From Lysobacterales bacterium (GTDB lineage: Bacteria > Pseudomonadota > Gammaproteobacteria > Xanthomonadales > SZUA-36): DNA of 36,439 nt. The translations under genes and the position numbers were made by a program. The notes below the pieces were generated by a model. The model was not told the DNA's origin. It was given only the letters and a program-made list of their open reading frames with translations, and did not search any database. The DNA is taken from the NCBI GenBank assembly GCA_021648125.1, contig JAKITK010000031.1, positions 1 through 36,439 on the forward strand. The letters are read 5' to 3'. Below, one piece after another: positions 16,550 to 25,162 of the stretch (the stretch's first letter is position 1; each line of letters opens with the position of its first letter).

Positions 16550-17803
16550 TTATCGCAGCATTACACAGGCTTTTTCAACTGCCGCAACTAAAACATCAAT
16601 TTCTTCGCGAGTGTTATACATGCCCAACGATGCTCTAGCTGTGCCCACCACCCCGAACTGCTTGAGAATGGGCATGGCACAATGATGGCCGGTACGGATT
16701 GCAACCCCAGCATGATCAATAATGGTGCCGATATCGTGCGGGTGAGTGCCTTCGATAATAAACGACATAACACTGGCTTTCTCAGCAGCTGTGCCGATAA
16801 TGCGCAAACCATCAATTTCTTCAAGGCGGCGAGTGCCGTAGTTCAGCAAATCGGCCTCATAAGTCCGAATGTTTTCCCTGCCAATACCCTGGATAAATTG
16901 CGCCGCGGCACCCAGACCAATTCCCCCGGCAATGTTTGGTGTGCCGGCTTCAAACTTACTGGGTAAATCATTCCAGGTACTTTTTTCGAAAGTCACTGTA
17001 CGAATCATTTCACCACCACCGTGATACGGCGGCATTGCTTCCAGTAGATTCTCACGACCGTATAAAACCCCACTACCTGTGGGGCCATACATTTTATGCC
17101 CGGAAACACAGTAAAAATCACAATCGATAGCCTGCACATCCACCTGTAGATGTGGCGTAGCCTGTGCCCCATCTATCAGTACTGGAATGTTATATTCCTT
17201 GGCCATCCGGCACATTTTAGCTACAGGGTTAATGCTGCCAAGGGCATTGGAAACATGCATCACTGCAAGCATCTTCACCTGCTCATCGAGCATCTCAGCA
17301 AAAGCCTCCAACTCCACCTCACCCCGGTTATTAACCGGAATAATTACTAATTCGGCACCCGTCTGCTCACACACCAGTTGCCAGGGCACGATATTAGAAT
17401 GATGTTCCATTGCGGTAATCATGATTTTATCGCCCTGACCAACCCGTGGGCGAACAAAACTCTGGGCCACTAAATTAACCCCTTCAGTCATGCCGCGGGT
17501 GAAGATGATTTCCCGGCAGCTTGCAGCACCGATAAATTCTCGCATGCTTTCCCGGGCATTTTCCCACAGTTCAGTGGCTTCCTGACTGAGGGTGTGCACC
17601 CCGCGATGAACATTGGCATTATGACCGGTATAAAAATTAGTCACGGCATCAATAACCACAGACGGCCGCTGCGCTGATGCTGCAGTGTCCAGATAAACCA
17701 ATGGTTTGCCGTGGACTTTCCGAGAAAGTATAGGAAAGTTTGAACGAATCGCACCGACATCCCAGCCACCAACCGCACTATTGTGTAGATCAGACTGCGG
17801 CAT
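16550..17803 (-). CDS. sufS: Cysteine desulfurase SufS
   Basis: The 417-residue product is a class V aminotransferase-fold PLP enzyme. Key motifs are EHHSNIVPWQ, DGAQATPH, CVSGHKMYGPTGSGVLYG (PLP lysine in SGHK), and RTGHHCAMPILKQFG with the active-site cysteine. The RTGHHCA loop identifies SufS/CsdA group II desulfurases. Known: it removes sulfur from cysteine as a persulfide and passes it to SufE or SufU and then to SufBCD. Length fits the family (about 406). Its ATG shares one base with the sufD stop (TAATG), giving tight coupling. Confidence 0.96.
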   Translation of the reverse strand: MPQSDLHNSAVGGWDVGAIRSNFPILSRKVHGKPLVYLDTAASAQRPSVVIDAVTNFYTGHNANVHRGVHTLSQEATELWENARESMREFIGAASCREIIFTRGMTEGVNLVAQSFVRPRVGQGDKIMITAMEHHSNIVPWQLVCEQTGAELVIIPVNNRGEVELEAFAEMLDEQVKMLAVMHVSNALGSINPVAKMCRMAKEYNIPVLIDGAQATPHLQVDVQAIDCDFYCVSGHKMYGPTGSGVLYGRENLLEAMPPYHGGGEMIRTVTFEKSTWNDLPSKFEAGTPNIAGGIGLGAAAQFIQGIGRENIRTYEADLLNYGTRRLEEIDGLRIIGTAAEKASVMSFIIEGTHPHDIGTIIDHAGVAIRTGHHCAMPILKQFGVVGTARASLGMYNTREEIDVLVAAVEKACVMLR

Positions 17804-19092
17804 TAAGTTATCTCCATTTGCGTAAATACCTGATCCAGTTTGCCAGCCAGCTGCTCGCGGGCTACAGGCGCTTTTACTCGATCAATTACTTCCTGACAAA
17901 AAGCCCGCATTAGCATTTTGCGTCCCAGCGGCACATCAATACCGCGCGTGCGCAGGTAATACAAGGCATCCTCATCCAGCTGACCTACAGTTGCCCCATG
18001 ACTGGCAATAACATCATCTGCAAGAATTTCCAGGTCCGGCTTGGTGTCGATTTCAGCATGCGGTGAGAGCAGTAAGTTTGCGCTTTTCTGGGCGCTATCG
18101 CTTCCATCAGCACCGGGCTGTACCAGTATTTTCCCGTTATATACGCCACGCCCGCGACCATCGGCGATACATTTGAAATTTTCACGGCTGGTACAGTTTT
18201 CTACTTGGTGGTCAATACGGGTATGGAAGTCTGTGTGCTGACGACCGCGTACCAGTACAACACCATCAACTTGAATAAAACCGTGCTCGCCCTGAAGTTC
18301 CACATTAAAATCGTGCCGTATCCACAAACCACCTACATCCAGGTGTGTACAGTGAAGCTGTGCACCTTTCGATAATTGGCAATCTACTCTATCGACCAAC
18401 ATCGACTTGCTGCCCAAGGCCTGAGTACGAGTCCAGTCCATTCGAGCATTTTTTCCGACCAGTATATGCATTTGGGTGTTTAATAAACCACCTGCTGCAA
18501 CGCCTGAAAGATCAACAAAATGTTCGTTCAAACTTAAGCTAGAATCAGCGCCAAGATCGATGATATGTCGGCCATGACTAAGTACATCGCCTACGGATAA
18601 CTGAATCAGGTGAATGGTTTGTTCCACGACCTGGTTATCCTCTAGTTTTATATACAGGCCATCTTCAAAACGACTAGCATTTAACCAGCTAAAACCTGCA
18701 TCAACTGCCTCCGGCAATGGAGTAAAATAAGCACTTAAATTTTGCTGCTTTAGTTCCGTGGCAAGTGAGCTTATTTGAATGTCAACTGGTACCAAGCTCA
18801 ATTGGGCTTGGTACAGGCCATTCACAAATACCATACGGAAGTCATTTTTTTCCAAAGCTACCAGACTGAGTAATTGTTGCTCATCCACGATTACATCTGT
18901 ACTTACAGACAAAGGTTTTCGCAGCAGGCTCCGCAAGGAAGAATAACGCCAGTTCTCACTGCCCTCTGCCGGTAAACCATGTGCCTGCAGAGATTGCTGA
19001 GCCTGAGTCCGCAAGTCGTGTAGCCAGCTTAGAGACTGAGTCTCGGCCGCAAGCTCTGCGTTTACATACTCAGCCAGTGCTAACGCAGCCAT
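17803..19092 (-). CDS. sufD: Fe-S cluster assembly protein SufD
   Basis: The 429-residue product has the SufB/SufD beta-helix core and ending. An N-terminal SENWRYSSLRSLLRKPLSV resembles the usual LP...E-WKYT SufD start. The C-terminal block has SDSAQKSANLLLSPHAEIDTKPDLEILADDVIASHGATVGQLDEDALYYLRTRGI. The histidine in SHGATVG matches the residue of SufD that helps bind the nascent cluster. Known: SufD pairs with SufB in the SufBC2D scaffold. The start overlaps the sufC stop by one base (TGATG) and the end overlaps sufS, confirming operon structure. Confidence 0.96.
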   Translation of the reverse strand: MAALALAEYVNAELAAETQSLSWLHDLRTQAQQSLQAHGLPAEGSENWRYSSLRSLLRKPLSVSTDVIVDEQQLLSLVALEKNDFRMVFVNGLYQAQLSLVPVDIQISSLATELKQQNLSAYFTPLPEAVDAGFSWLNASRFEDGLYIKLEDNQVVEQTIHLIQLSVGDVLSHGRHIIDLGADSSLSLNEHFVDLSGVAAGGLLNTQMHILVGKNARMDWTRTQALGSKSMLVDRVDCQLSKGAQLHCTHLDVGGLWIRHDFNVELQGEHGFIQVDGVVLVRGRQHTDFHTRIDHQVENCTSRENFKCIADGRGRGVYNGKILVQPGADGSDSAQKSANLLLSPHAEIDTKPDLEILADDVIASHGATVGQLDEDALYYLRTRGIDVPLGRKMLMRAFCQEVIDRVKAPVAREQLAGKLDQVFTQMEIT

Positions 19093-19868
19093 CAGGAGCT
19101 CTCCAGCACCTGTTGGTCTTCTTGTTGCAGCCAGGTGTAGCCTTTCTCTTCGAGCTGCAATGCCAGCTCAGCACCACCGCTGCGTACAATTTTTCCATCC
19201 GCCAGCACATGCACAACATCCGGAACAATGTAATCCAGTAGCCTCTGATAATGGGTAATTACCAGCATTGCCCTGCCAGCATCTCTGAGCGCATTCACTC
19301 CGGCCGCTACCGCGCGTAAGGCATCGATATCAAGACCGGAGTCGGTTTCATCAAGTATCGCCAAGGTCGGTTCAAGTACCGCCATCTGAAATATTTCATT
19401 ACGCTTTTTTTCACCGCCGGAAAAACCTACATTAACCGCGCGTTTAAGCAAATCATCTTTGAGGTCTAAGATTTTGAGTTTTTCCCTCACCAAACGCAAA
19501 AATGCGGCAGCATCCATCGGCGCTTCTCCACGGTAAGCCCGCTGAGCATTCAGTGCCGCGCGTAAAAAGTAAGTGTTATTCACACCGGGGATTTCGACCG
19601 GATACTGGAACGCCAAAAATACGCCTTCACAGGCACGCTCTTCGGTATCCAGTTGCAAAAGATCCTTACCTTTGAACAATACTTCACCTGCTGTTACGGT
19701 ATAGCCATCCCTTCCGGCTATGACATTTCCAAGCGTGCTTTTGCCGGCGCCGTTCGGCCCCATAATGGCGTGGATTTCACCAGTGTTAAGGGTCAAATTG
19801 AGGCCTTTAAGGATTTCTGTGCCTTCTACTGATGCGTAAAGGTCTTTGATTTCTAATATCGCGCTCAT
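19092..19868 (-). CDS. sufC: Fe-S cluster assembly ATPase SufC
   Basis: The 258-residue product is an ABC-type ATPase. Walker A is GPNGAGKST, the ABC signature is GFSGGEKKRNEIFQ, and Walker B is LAILDETDSGLDIDALR. The substitution to DETDSGLD in the D-loop region is typical of SufC. Known: two SufC subunits drive conformational change in SufBC2D during cluster assembly; despite the fold it is not a transporter. GAGATG is suitably placed before the ATG. It follows sufB by 33 bases. Confidence 0.97.
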   Translation of the reverse strand: MSAILEIKDLYASVEGTEILKGLNLTLNTGEIHAIMGPNGAGKSTLGNVIAGRDGYTVTAGEVLFKGKDLLQLDTEERACEGVFLAFQYPVEIPGVNNTYFLRAALNAQRAYRGEAPMDAAAFLRLVREKLKILDLKDDLLKRAVNVGFSGGEKKRNEIFQMAVLEPTLAILDETDSGLDIDALRAVAAGVNALRDAGRAMLVITHYQRLLDYIVPDVVHVLADGKIVRSGGAELALQLEEKGYTWLQQEDQQVLESS

Positions 19869-19901
19869 TATTTTTTCATCTCTATTCAGGTATTTCTTAA
19901 G

Positions 19902-21350
19902 TTATCCAACCGCGCCTTCGAGTGATATCTCCAGCAGGGCTTTAGCTTCAACCGCAAATTCCATTGGCAATTCACGAAAAACTTCTTTGCAGAAACCATC
20001 CACGATCATGGAAATCGCATCCTCTTCGCTTATTCCGCGCTGCAAGCAATAAAACAGTTGGTCTTCACCAATTTTTGAAGTGGTGGCTTCATGCTCAACC
20101 TGGGCTGTAGGGTTTTTAACTTCGATGTAGGGGAAAGTATGTGCCCCGCAAGTTTTGCCGATAAGCATGGAATCACACTGGCTGTAATTTCGTGCAGCGG
20201 TCGCGTTTTTACCGACATGCACCAGCCCCCGGTAAGTGTTCTGCCCGTGGCCGGCGGAAATTCCCTTGGTGATGATTTTGCTACGGGTGTTTTTCCCCAA
20301 ATGAATCATCTTGGTACCAGTATCGGCCTGCTGGTAATTATTGGTCAAGGCAACCGAATAAAACTCACCGGTGGTATTGTCACCGCGCAAGACACAGGAT
20401 GGGTATTTCCAGGTTAATGCTGAGCCGGTTTCTACTTGTGTCCAGGAAACCTTAGCCCCGTCTTCACGACAATCAGCGCGTTTGGTTACAAAATTATAAA
20501 TACCACCGACACCGTTTTCATCCCCGGGATACCAGTTTTGCACTGTGGAGTATTTAATATAAGAGTCTTTCAGTGCGATCAGTTCAACTACAGCTGCATG
20601 CAATTGATTTTCATCCCGCATGGGTGCTGTGCAGCCCTCCAGGTAGGAAACCTGACTGCCCTCTTCAGCAATAATAAGCGTGCGTTCAAACTGGCCGGTT
20701 TCTGCCGCATTGATACGAAAATAGGTGGAAAGCTCCATCGGACAACGCACACCTTTGGGGATATAACAAAAACTACCATCAGAAAATACCGCCGAATTAA
20801 GGCAGGCAAAAAAGTTATCGCTTACCGGAACAACACTGCCTAGATACTGACGAACCAGTTCTGGATGCTCTTGCACCGCCTCTGAGAACGAACAAAAAAT
20901 TACTCCGACTTCGGCTAATTCTTTCTTAAAGGTAGTACCCACTGAAACCGAATCAAACACAGCATCTACCGCAACCCCTGCAAGGCGCGCGCGTTCATGT
21001 AATGGCACCCCCAGCTTTTCGTAGGTTTCTAGTAGCTTGGGGTCGACTTCATCCAGTGATTGCGGCCGGTCTTTATCTTGTATGGGCGCTGCATAATAGG
21101 AGACCGCTTGGAAATCTATGGGTAGAATATCCAGCTTTGCCCAATTTGGAGGCGTTAGTGTAAGCCAGTGCTGGAAGGCTGCCAGACGCCATTCCAATAG
21201 CCACTCAGGTTCTTGTTTAAACGCAGAAATCGCTCGCACAGTGCTTTCATCCAGACCCGGGGGCAAACCTTCGGTTTCTATATCGGTGACAAAGCCATAT
21301 TTATATTTGGCTGCGACCAGCTGGTCTATTTGGGAGGCTTGTTTCGACAT
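19902..21350 (-). CDS. sufB: Fe-S cluster assembly protein SufB
   Basis: The 482-residue product is full length for SufB (about 480-495). It has [21 protein letters not shown] at the N-terminus, [40 protein letters not shown] and [21 protein letters not shown]. The C-terminal signature is [31 protein letters not shown]. Conserved cysteines of the scaffold are visible in EGCTAP and QCDSMLIG. The ATG at 21350 is chosen because [12 protein letters not shown] is the normal start; upstream codons overlap the regulator gene. It begins 11 bases after the regulator stop with AGGC ahead of it. Confidence 0.97.
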   Translation of the reverse strand: MSKQASQIDQLVAAKYKYGFVTDIETEGLPPGLDESTVRAISAFKQEPEWLLEWRLAAFQHWLTLTPPNWAKLDILPIDFQAVSYYAAPIQDKDRPQSLDEVDPKLLETYEKLGVPLHERARLAGVAVDAVFDSVSVGTTFKKELAEVGVIFCSFSEAVQEHPELVRQYLGSVVPVSDNFFACLNSAVFSDGSFCYIPKGVRCPMELSTYFRINAAETGQFERTLIIAEEGSQVSYLEGCTAPMRDENQLHAAVVELIALKDSYIKYSTVQNWYPGDENGVGGIYNFVTKRADCREDGAKVSWTQVETGSALTWKYPSCVLRGDNTTGEFYSVALTNNYQQADTGTKMIHLGKNTRSKIITKGISAGHGQNTYRGLVHVGKNATAARNYSQCDSMLIGKTCGAHTFPYIEVKNPTAQVEHEATTSKIGEDQLFYCLQRGISEEDAISMIVDGFCKEVFRELPMEFAVEAKALLEISLEGAVG

Positions 21351-21361
21351 TGCTTTGTTGC

Positions 21362-21823
21362 CTATTGGGTCAGTGTTTGTATGTGTAAATTGGGAATTTT
21401 CCGGGGATCTACCGGACCTGCCATATCGGCCAGACTGACACCAGATAATGCCTCTGCCACCGCCTCTGATATCCGTCGCCAGTTGGCACTCAAACCACAA
21501 ACAGACTGCTGACCACACAGATTATCTTCAATCGAACATTCCGTCATTGCGATTGGACCTTCAATTGCGGCAATGATTTCCGCTACAGAAATTTGCTCGC
21601 CTGAACGCACCAATAGATAGCCGCCATGTGCACCACGGATTGATTGAACCAGTTGTTGCTGGCACAAAAGTTTCATTACCTTACTGGCAGTCGGGGTTTC
21701 TAAATGCACACGATCCGCTAGAACTTGCGTATTTAATAGTGCCCCCGACTCCATTTGATCCGCACGGTATAGACTGACCATCATCTGGATAGCGTAATCG
21801 GTCATTTTTGAGATCCTTAACAT
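21362..21823 (-). CDS. Rrf2 family SUF-system Fe-S cluster regulator
   Basis: The 153-residue product has an Rrf2 winged helix. It starts [18 protein letters not shown], the recognition part is [29 protein letters not shown], and the cluster-ligand triplet is C96-x6-C103-x5-C109. Known: IscR and related suf regulators sense Fe-S status through such cysteines and control suf genes. The [11 protein letters not shown] opening is the one usual in this subgroup (TIGR02944 type), supporting the ATG at 21823. An ATG at 21805 has a better ribosome site (AAGG 9 bases upstream) and could be used instead. An IscR-like site overlaps the promoter region immediately upstream, so autoregulation is likely. 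Confidence 0.9.
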   Translation of the reverse strand: MLRISKMTDYAIQMMVSLYRADQMESGALLNTQVLADRVHLETPTASKVMKLLCQQQLVQSIRGAHGGYLLVRSGEQISVAEIIAAIEGPIAMTECSIEDNLCGQQSVCGLSANWRRISEAVAEALSGVSLADMAGPVDPRKIPNLHIQTLTQ

Positions 21824-21827
21824 CTGC

Positions 21828-21852
21828 ATATAGTACCATTTTAGTCCTGTAT
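21828..21852 (-). promoter_or_regulatory. IscR type-1-like operator ahead of the suf operon
   Basis: Reading the minus strand, a 25-base element begins ATACAG, continues GACTAAAATGGTAC and ends TATAT. Compared with the recalled IscR type-1 consensus (ATA-SYY-GACT-RWWWY-AGTC-RRS-TAT), about 18 of 25 positions agree, including both outer triplets and the central GACTAAAAT. A TACCAT/ATGGTA inverted repeat overlaps it. It lies 5 bases upstream of the regulator ATG. Function is inference. Confidence 0.5.
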
Positions 21853-21986
21853 GGTATAGATTCACTTTTCTGCATAGCTTCGATTTACCGGCAATTTTTC
21901 AGCACAGGCATTGCCAAATACGGTTAAAATCAGAAAGCCTGTTATTGATCAGGCAGAATTTCCTCTAATATGAATTTATAAACCCC

Positions 21987-23273
21987 ATGCAGCAAGCACA
22001 AAAATCATTCTACCAACACCTGCTCACACTGGGCATAAGCCTTTTTGTAGCTGTTGGCCTTGGTTGGTTTCTGGGTCAAATCTTGCTGTTGTTAGCAATT
22101 GCTCTGGCTGCCTGGCTGGCCTGGTATATATCCATTAGCCACAGACTATCTAATTGGCTGATTTCTGATTCCGAGACAAAACCAGCCAAATTTCAATCGC
22201 CCAAATATTTACGAACGGCATTAAATATCAACCAACGGCGTGTAACTACACAATCCACCGAGCAGCAGGAAAAGTTTTCCGCATTACTTGATGCCACTGA
22301 TGCATTTCCCGAACCCTTGGTATTCATTGATGCGGCGTTCAATCTACTAAAATTTAACCCGGCAGCCGTCAACAGCCTCGGCTTTGACCAGCATAATATT
22401 GGCGCTTCGGTATGTGATGCACTTAAACAAGCGGAATTCACCCACTGGCTTGAATCCCGTGGACTGGAGGCCGACCACCTGAAAGTCACATCACCCGTAG
22501 ATAATAATCTAAGCTTCCGCGTGCAGTTACTAAAATACTCCGAAGATCAGTATTTGCTAGCGTTTACTGATATCACAAAAATTCAACTACAAAGCCAGAT
22601 CCGGCATGACTTTGTAGCCAATGTTTCCCACGAATTACGCACCCCCTTAACTGTTCTCAACGGCTATCTGGAAGTACTCAAAGCTGATTTGACAGACCCT
22701 AACCATGAAGTTTTCAAAAACCTGTATAAACAAACTGTTTCCATGAACGACCTAGTGACCGACCTGCTAGAGCTGGCGCGTTTACAAGATGAGTCTGGCA
22801 GCCCCAAAACTATCACTGCCATGGTGGATGTATCCCTGCTACTGAATGAATTGAGCCAGACCGCCACTGAGTTATCGCTTGACCAACACAAAATTGACTA
22901 TAGCATTGATAAAACCCTGATTATTCCGGGCAAAAAACGCGATCTAAAAAGCGCTTTTGGTAACTTAATCGCCAATGCTGTGCGCTATACTCAGGCGGGC
23001 GGTGACATTCACATTTCGTGGGTCAGACAAGCAGGGGCTGCCGTGTTCGAGGTTGTTGATAACGGCCCAGGGATTGATTCCAGTGACATCCCCCGCCTGA
23101 CCGAACGATTTTATCGCGCAGATGCAGGGCGCAACCGCACCCAGGGCGGCACCGGTCTGGGTCTGGCGATCGTTAAGCATGTGGTAGAAAAACATAATGG
23201 CCGACTCGAAATTGAAAGCCAGGCCGGCACCGGCAGTACTTTTCGAATTATCCTGCCTTTGGCCAAAATTTAA
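21987..23273 (+). CDS. phoR: Phosphate regulon sensor histidine kinase PhoR (orphan)
   Basis: The 428-residue product has two N-terminal membrane segments (about 12-46). A PAS-like domain follows (about 90-195, containing LVFIDAAFNLLKFNPAAVNSLGF). The HisKA box is HDFVANVSHELRTPLTVLNGYLEVL with H215. The ATPase domain has an N box NLIANAVRYT, DNGPGIDSSDIPRLTERFYR and GGTGLGLAIVKHVVEKHNG. This HisKA sequence is the PhoR type. Known: PhoR phosphorylates PhoB when phosphate is scarce and is inhibited through PstSCAB and PhoU. phoB, usually immediately upstream, is not here; the upstream neighbour is the divergent suf regulator. No clear ribosome site is visible before the ATG. It could instead be a PhoR-like kinase for another signal. 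Confidence 0.85.
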   Translation: MQQAQKSFYQHLLTLGISLFVAVGLGWFLGQILLLLAIALAAWLAWYISISHRLSNWLISDSETKPAKFQSPKYLRTALNINQRRVTTQSTEQQEKFSALLDATDAFPEPLVFIDAAFNLLKFNPAAVNSLGFDQHNIGASVCDALKQAEFTHWLESRGLEADHLKVTSPVDNNLSFRVQLLKYSEDQYLLAFTDITKIQLQSQIRHDFVANVSHELRTPLTVLNGYLEVLKADLTDPNHEVFKNLYKQTVSMNDLVTDLLELARLQDESGSPKTITAMVDVSLLLNELSQTATELSLDQHKIDYSIDKTLIIPGKKRDLKSAFGNLIANAVRYTQAGGDIHISWVRQAGAAVFEVVDNGPGIDSSDIPRLTERFYRADAGRNRTQGGTGLGLAIVKHVVEKHNGRLEIESQAGTGSTFRIILPLAKI

Positions 23274-23329
23274 AGCTCGCGGGTGGCAATCAAACCCTGT
23301 TCAAGCCTGAATCACGCCGTCAACGCTGC

Positions 23330-24631
23330 CTATTTAAACTTGAAATTTAAGTCCAAATGCAAACGCCTAAAATCTTTGATATCACCGGCAGCAAGACTAT
23401 TTTGTGAATGAATATATGTCATGTTGGCGGACCAGTTTTTGACAATACCATAGCCCCCTCTGAATATATAACCGCGCACATCAGTACCGCCGCCACCAAA
23501 ATCAGAATCCGTGATTAAGCCAAAAGTCGAATCGGCTTCCAAATCCTGATAAGCCAGACGGACATCCCATTCCCCCGGCTTGTTAATTTTACCCAGGCGA
23601 AAACCAACGGCGTAGCCATCATTATTGATCGGAGCTTCAGAGTTGTGGATGATGTCAGCAAAAATCAGCACCGGCAGTTCAAACAAACTAAAACCCAACT
23701 CTGCAAAACCTTGGAATACATTATAGTCATACCGGTATCTTAGGGTCAGCGGGTTAAAGCTATTACCAAAGAAATCATCATCCCCAAAAAAAGATGAATT
23801 CCCAGATGCGGCCATCACGCTATAACCACCACCGATTTTCAGGCGCAGCGCATCGGTTGGTTGCAGGTTGATTCCTGCCTGAACAAAATAACTGGGCTTG
23901 GTGCCTCTATTACTATCACCTTCAAAGTAGTTGAACATTGAATTAACAAACAACTTACTGTTTTCCCAACGCATATTAATCCCCTCCGGCCGCCAGTCAG
24001 AATCCATCATCAGGGCATGGCCCCCGGTTCGATTGATTGGGTTTTTAAATTTACCAGCACCCACAGCGAGCTTATCCGTGGCTTGCCAGTCAAAATACGC
24101 AAGATCCATACTTAGGTTTTTTGTGGTTCCACCAGCACCCAGCGTCTGGTTAGTGGAGACTGGGCTTTCAGATCCGCTTGCCAACCCAATACCAACGATC
24201 AGTTGCGGGGATATTTCTGCAATTATTTCTGCCCTAGCCCGGATTCGATTACGATTACGGGTCTCTCGCCCCTCGGCATCAATATATTCATAGCGTGGCC
24301 TGAAATCGCCCTTCCAGCGAATCCTCTCTGCCCAGGAAACGGCCTCCACGCGTTGGTCAACGCCCGTTAGCTTTTCTTCCATTTGGCTGGATTGCTCAAT
24401 CGCCACTGTATTTGTTTGGCGCAATTCGCTATTGGTCTGTTTGAGGCTGGCGTTTTCCTGTTCCAACTTATCTAGGCGCGAATTCATTTTATTCATCTGC
24501 TCTAGCAATTGCTGAAATTGTTGCTCATTGACCGCAGCCATACTGCCGCTTGAAATAACCAGCATTGCCATAACTGCGATGGGTTTGGCAATAAGTTTAG
24601 CTACCTGTTTTGGAATCTGTTTCATTCTCAT
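23330..24631 (-). CDS. Putative porin with N-terminal coiled coil (PF16930 type)
   Basis: The product of about 433 residues has a signal peptide (KPIAVMAMLVISSGSMA). A coiled coil follows (NEQQFQQLLEQMNKMNSRLDKLEQENASLKQ), likely for trimerisation or peptidoglycan contact. A beta-barrel-like domain begins RIRWKGDFRPRYEYIDAEGRETRNRNRIRARAEI and ends in aromatic-rich strands and FKFK. Charged RxRxR segments resemble putative porins of the Porin_5 group. The substrate is unknown. Several starts are possible (GTG 24661, ATG 24646, 24631, 24625); 24631 gives a compact signal peptide. It converges on phoR with 56 bases between stops. A palindrome and an 11-bp-period direct repeat lie upstream, suggesting regulation, possibly by PhoB. 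Confidence 0.8.
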   Translation of the reverse strand: MRMKQIPKQVAKLIAKPIAVMAMLVISSGSMAAVNEQQFQQLLEQMNKMNSRLDKLEQENASLKQTNSELRQTNTVAIEQSSQMEEKLTGVDQRVEAVSWAERIRWKGDFRPRYEYIDAEGRETRNRNRIRARAEIIAEISPQLIVGIGLASGSESPVSTNQTLGAGGTTKNLSMDLAYFDWQATDKLAVGAGKFKNPINRTGGHALMMDSDWRPEGINMRWENSKLFVNSMFNYFEGDSNRGTKPSYFVQAGINLQPTDALRLKIGGGYSVMAASGNSSFFGDDDFFGNSFNPLTLRYRYDYNVFQGFAELGFSLFELPVLIFADIIHNSEAPINNDGYAVGFRLGKINKPGEWDVRLAYQDLEADSTFGLITDSDFGGGGTDVRGYIFRGGYGIVKNWSANMTYIHSQNSLAAGDIKDFRRLHLDLNFKFK

Positions 24632-24676
24632 CAGTTTTACCCGCATTTCCCCTGGCCACACTCAAACTTACTAGCT

Positions 24677-24691
24677 CTTATTAGTAATAAG
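24677..24691. promoter_or_regulatory. Perfect palindrome CTTATTAGTAATAAG upstream of the porin
   Basis: Two 7-base arms surround a single central base, 46 bases before the chosen porin start. It is a good size for a dimeric repressor or activator half-site pair, but no regulator can be named. Confidence 0.35.
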
Positions 24692-24704
24692 TGTAAATCC
24701 TAAA

Positions 24705-24721
24705 TGTTACGAATGTGTTAC
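24705..24721 (-). promoter_or_regulatory. Direct repeat with 11-bp period, weakly Pho-box-like
   Basis: On the minus strand GTAACA occurs twice with exactly 11 bases between starts. PhoB boxes are 7-base direct repeats (CTGTCAT) with the same 11-base period. Base agreement is weak, about 3-4 of 7 per repeat. The period and the neighbouring phoR are the only support. Confidence 0.25.
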
Positions 24722-24771
24722 TCATGCTAACTGGCTGTACAGGAATACAATAATTTTAATAATTTTTCGGT

Positions 24772-24801
24772 TTGTTATTGCGCTCTGAGAAAGACTGTAA
24801 T
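24772..24801 (+). promoter_or_regulatory. Predicted promoter of the histidine operon
   Basis: A -35-like TTGTTA (24772-24777) and a -10-like TGTAAT (24796-24801) are separated by 18 bases. They match the sigma-70 hexamers at 4/6 and 5/6. Transcription would start around 24807-24809, just at the first CTAG of the operator. An alternative -10, TAACAT, overlaps with a weaker TTGCGC -35. Confidence 0.45.
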
Positions 24802-24807
24802 AACATA

Positions 24808-24835
24808 CTAGCGTATTAGCACGCTAATACATTAA
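24808..24835 (+). promoter_or_regulatory. TrpR-like tandem operator of the his operon
   Basis: Four tetramers CTAG, TTAG, CTAA and TTAA start at 24808, 24816, 24824 and 24832, an exact 8-base period. The middle part is the 18-base palindrome GTATTAGCACGCTAATAC (24813-24830), perfect except for its two central bases. Known: the E. coli trp operator is GTACTAGTTAACTAGTAC, and TrpR dimers bind tandemly at 8-base steps on CTAG half-sites. The first gene of this operon encodes a TrpR-family protein, so it is the likely ligand (inference). Confidence 0.65.
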
Positions 24836-24850
24836 GCGAGATCAAAATCC

Positions 24851-25162
24851 ATGAAACAATACAACCAAATACAAAAAACTAATCTAAAATCAGCCGCGCG
24901 GTCGTTATCAGAGGCGCTGTTAGTATTACAAACACCGAGTGAAATCAAAGATTTCCTAGAAGACCTCTGCACCCCCGCAGAAATTGAGGCCATGGTGGAT
25001 CGCTGGCGTGTAGTGCAGTTGTTAGTTGAAAATAAATCGTATCGGGAAATAAACCAGCTGACTGGAGTAAGTGTAACTACAATCGGTCGCGTTTCCCGTT
25101 TTATGGAAATGGGTGCTGGTGGCTACAAAACCGCACTAGAAAGACTGGAGAAAACAGCATGA
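24851..25162 (+). CDS. TrpR-family (YerC/YecD type) regulator, first gene of the his operon
   Basis: The 103-residue all-helical product matches the YerC/YecD branch of the Trp repressor family: EIKDFLEDLCTPAEIEAMVDRWRVVQLLVENKSYREINQLTGVSVTTIGRVSRFMEMGAGGYKTAL. Aligned with TrpR, the helix-turn-helix LVENKSYREINQLTGVSVTTIGRVSRF corresponds to [22 protein letters not shown], keeping the T-I-x-R core that contacts CTAG. Known: a TrpR-family histidine regulator (HisR) has been proposed in Firmicutes, as I recall. Its ATGA overlap with hisG and the TrpR-like operator in front suggest an autoregulatory repressor of histidine synthesis, with histidine or a pathway intermediate as possible corepressor (inference). 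Confidence 0.85.
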   Translation: MKQYNQIQKTNLKSAARSLSEALLVLQTPSEIKDFLEDLCTPAEIEAMVDRWRVVQLLVENKSYREINQLTGVSVTTIGRVSRFMEMGAGGYKTALERLEKTA

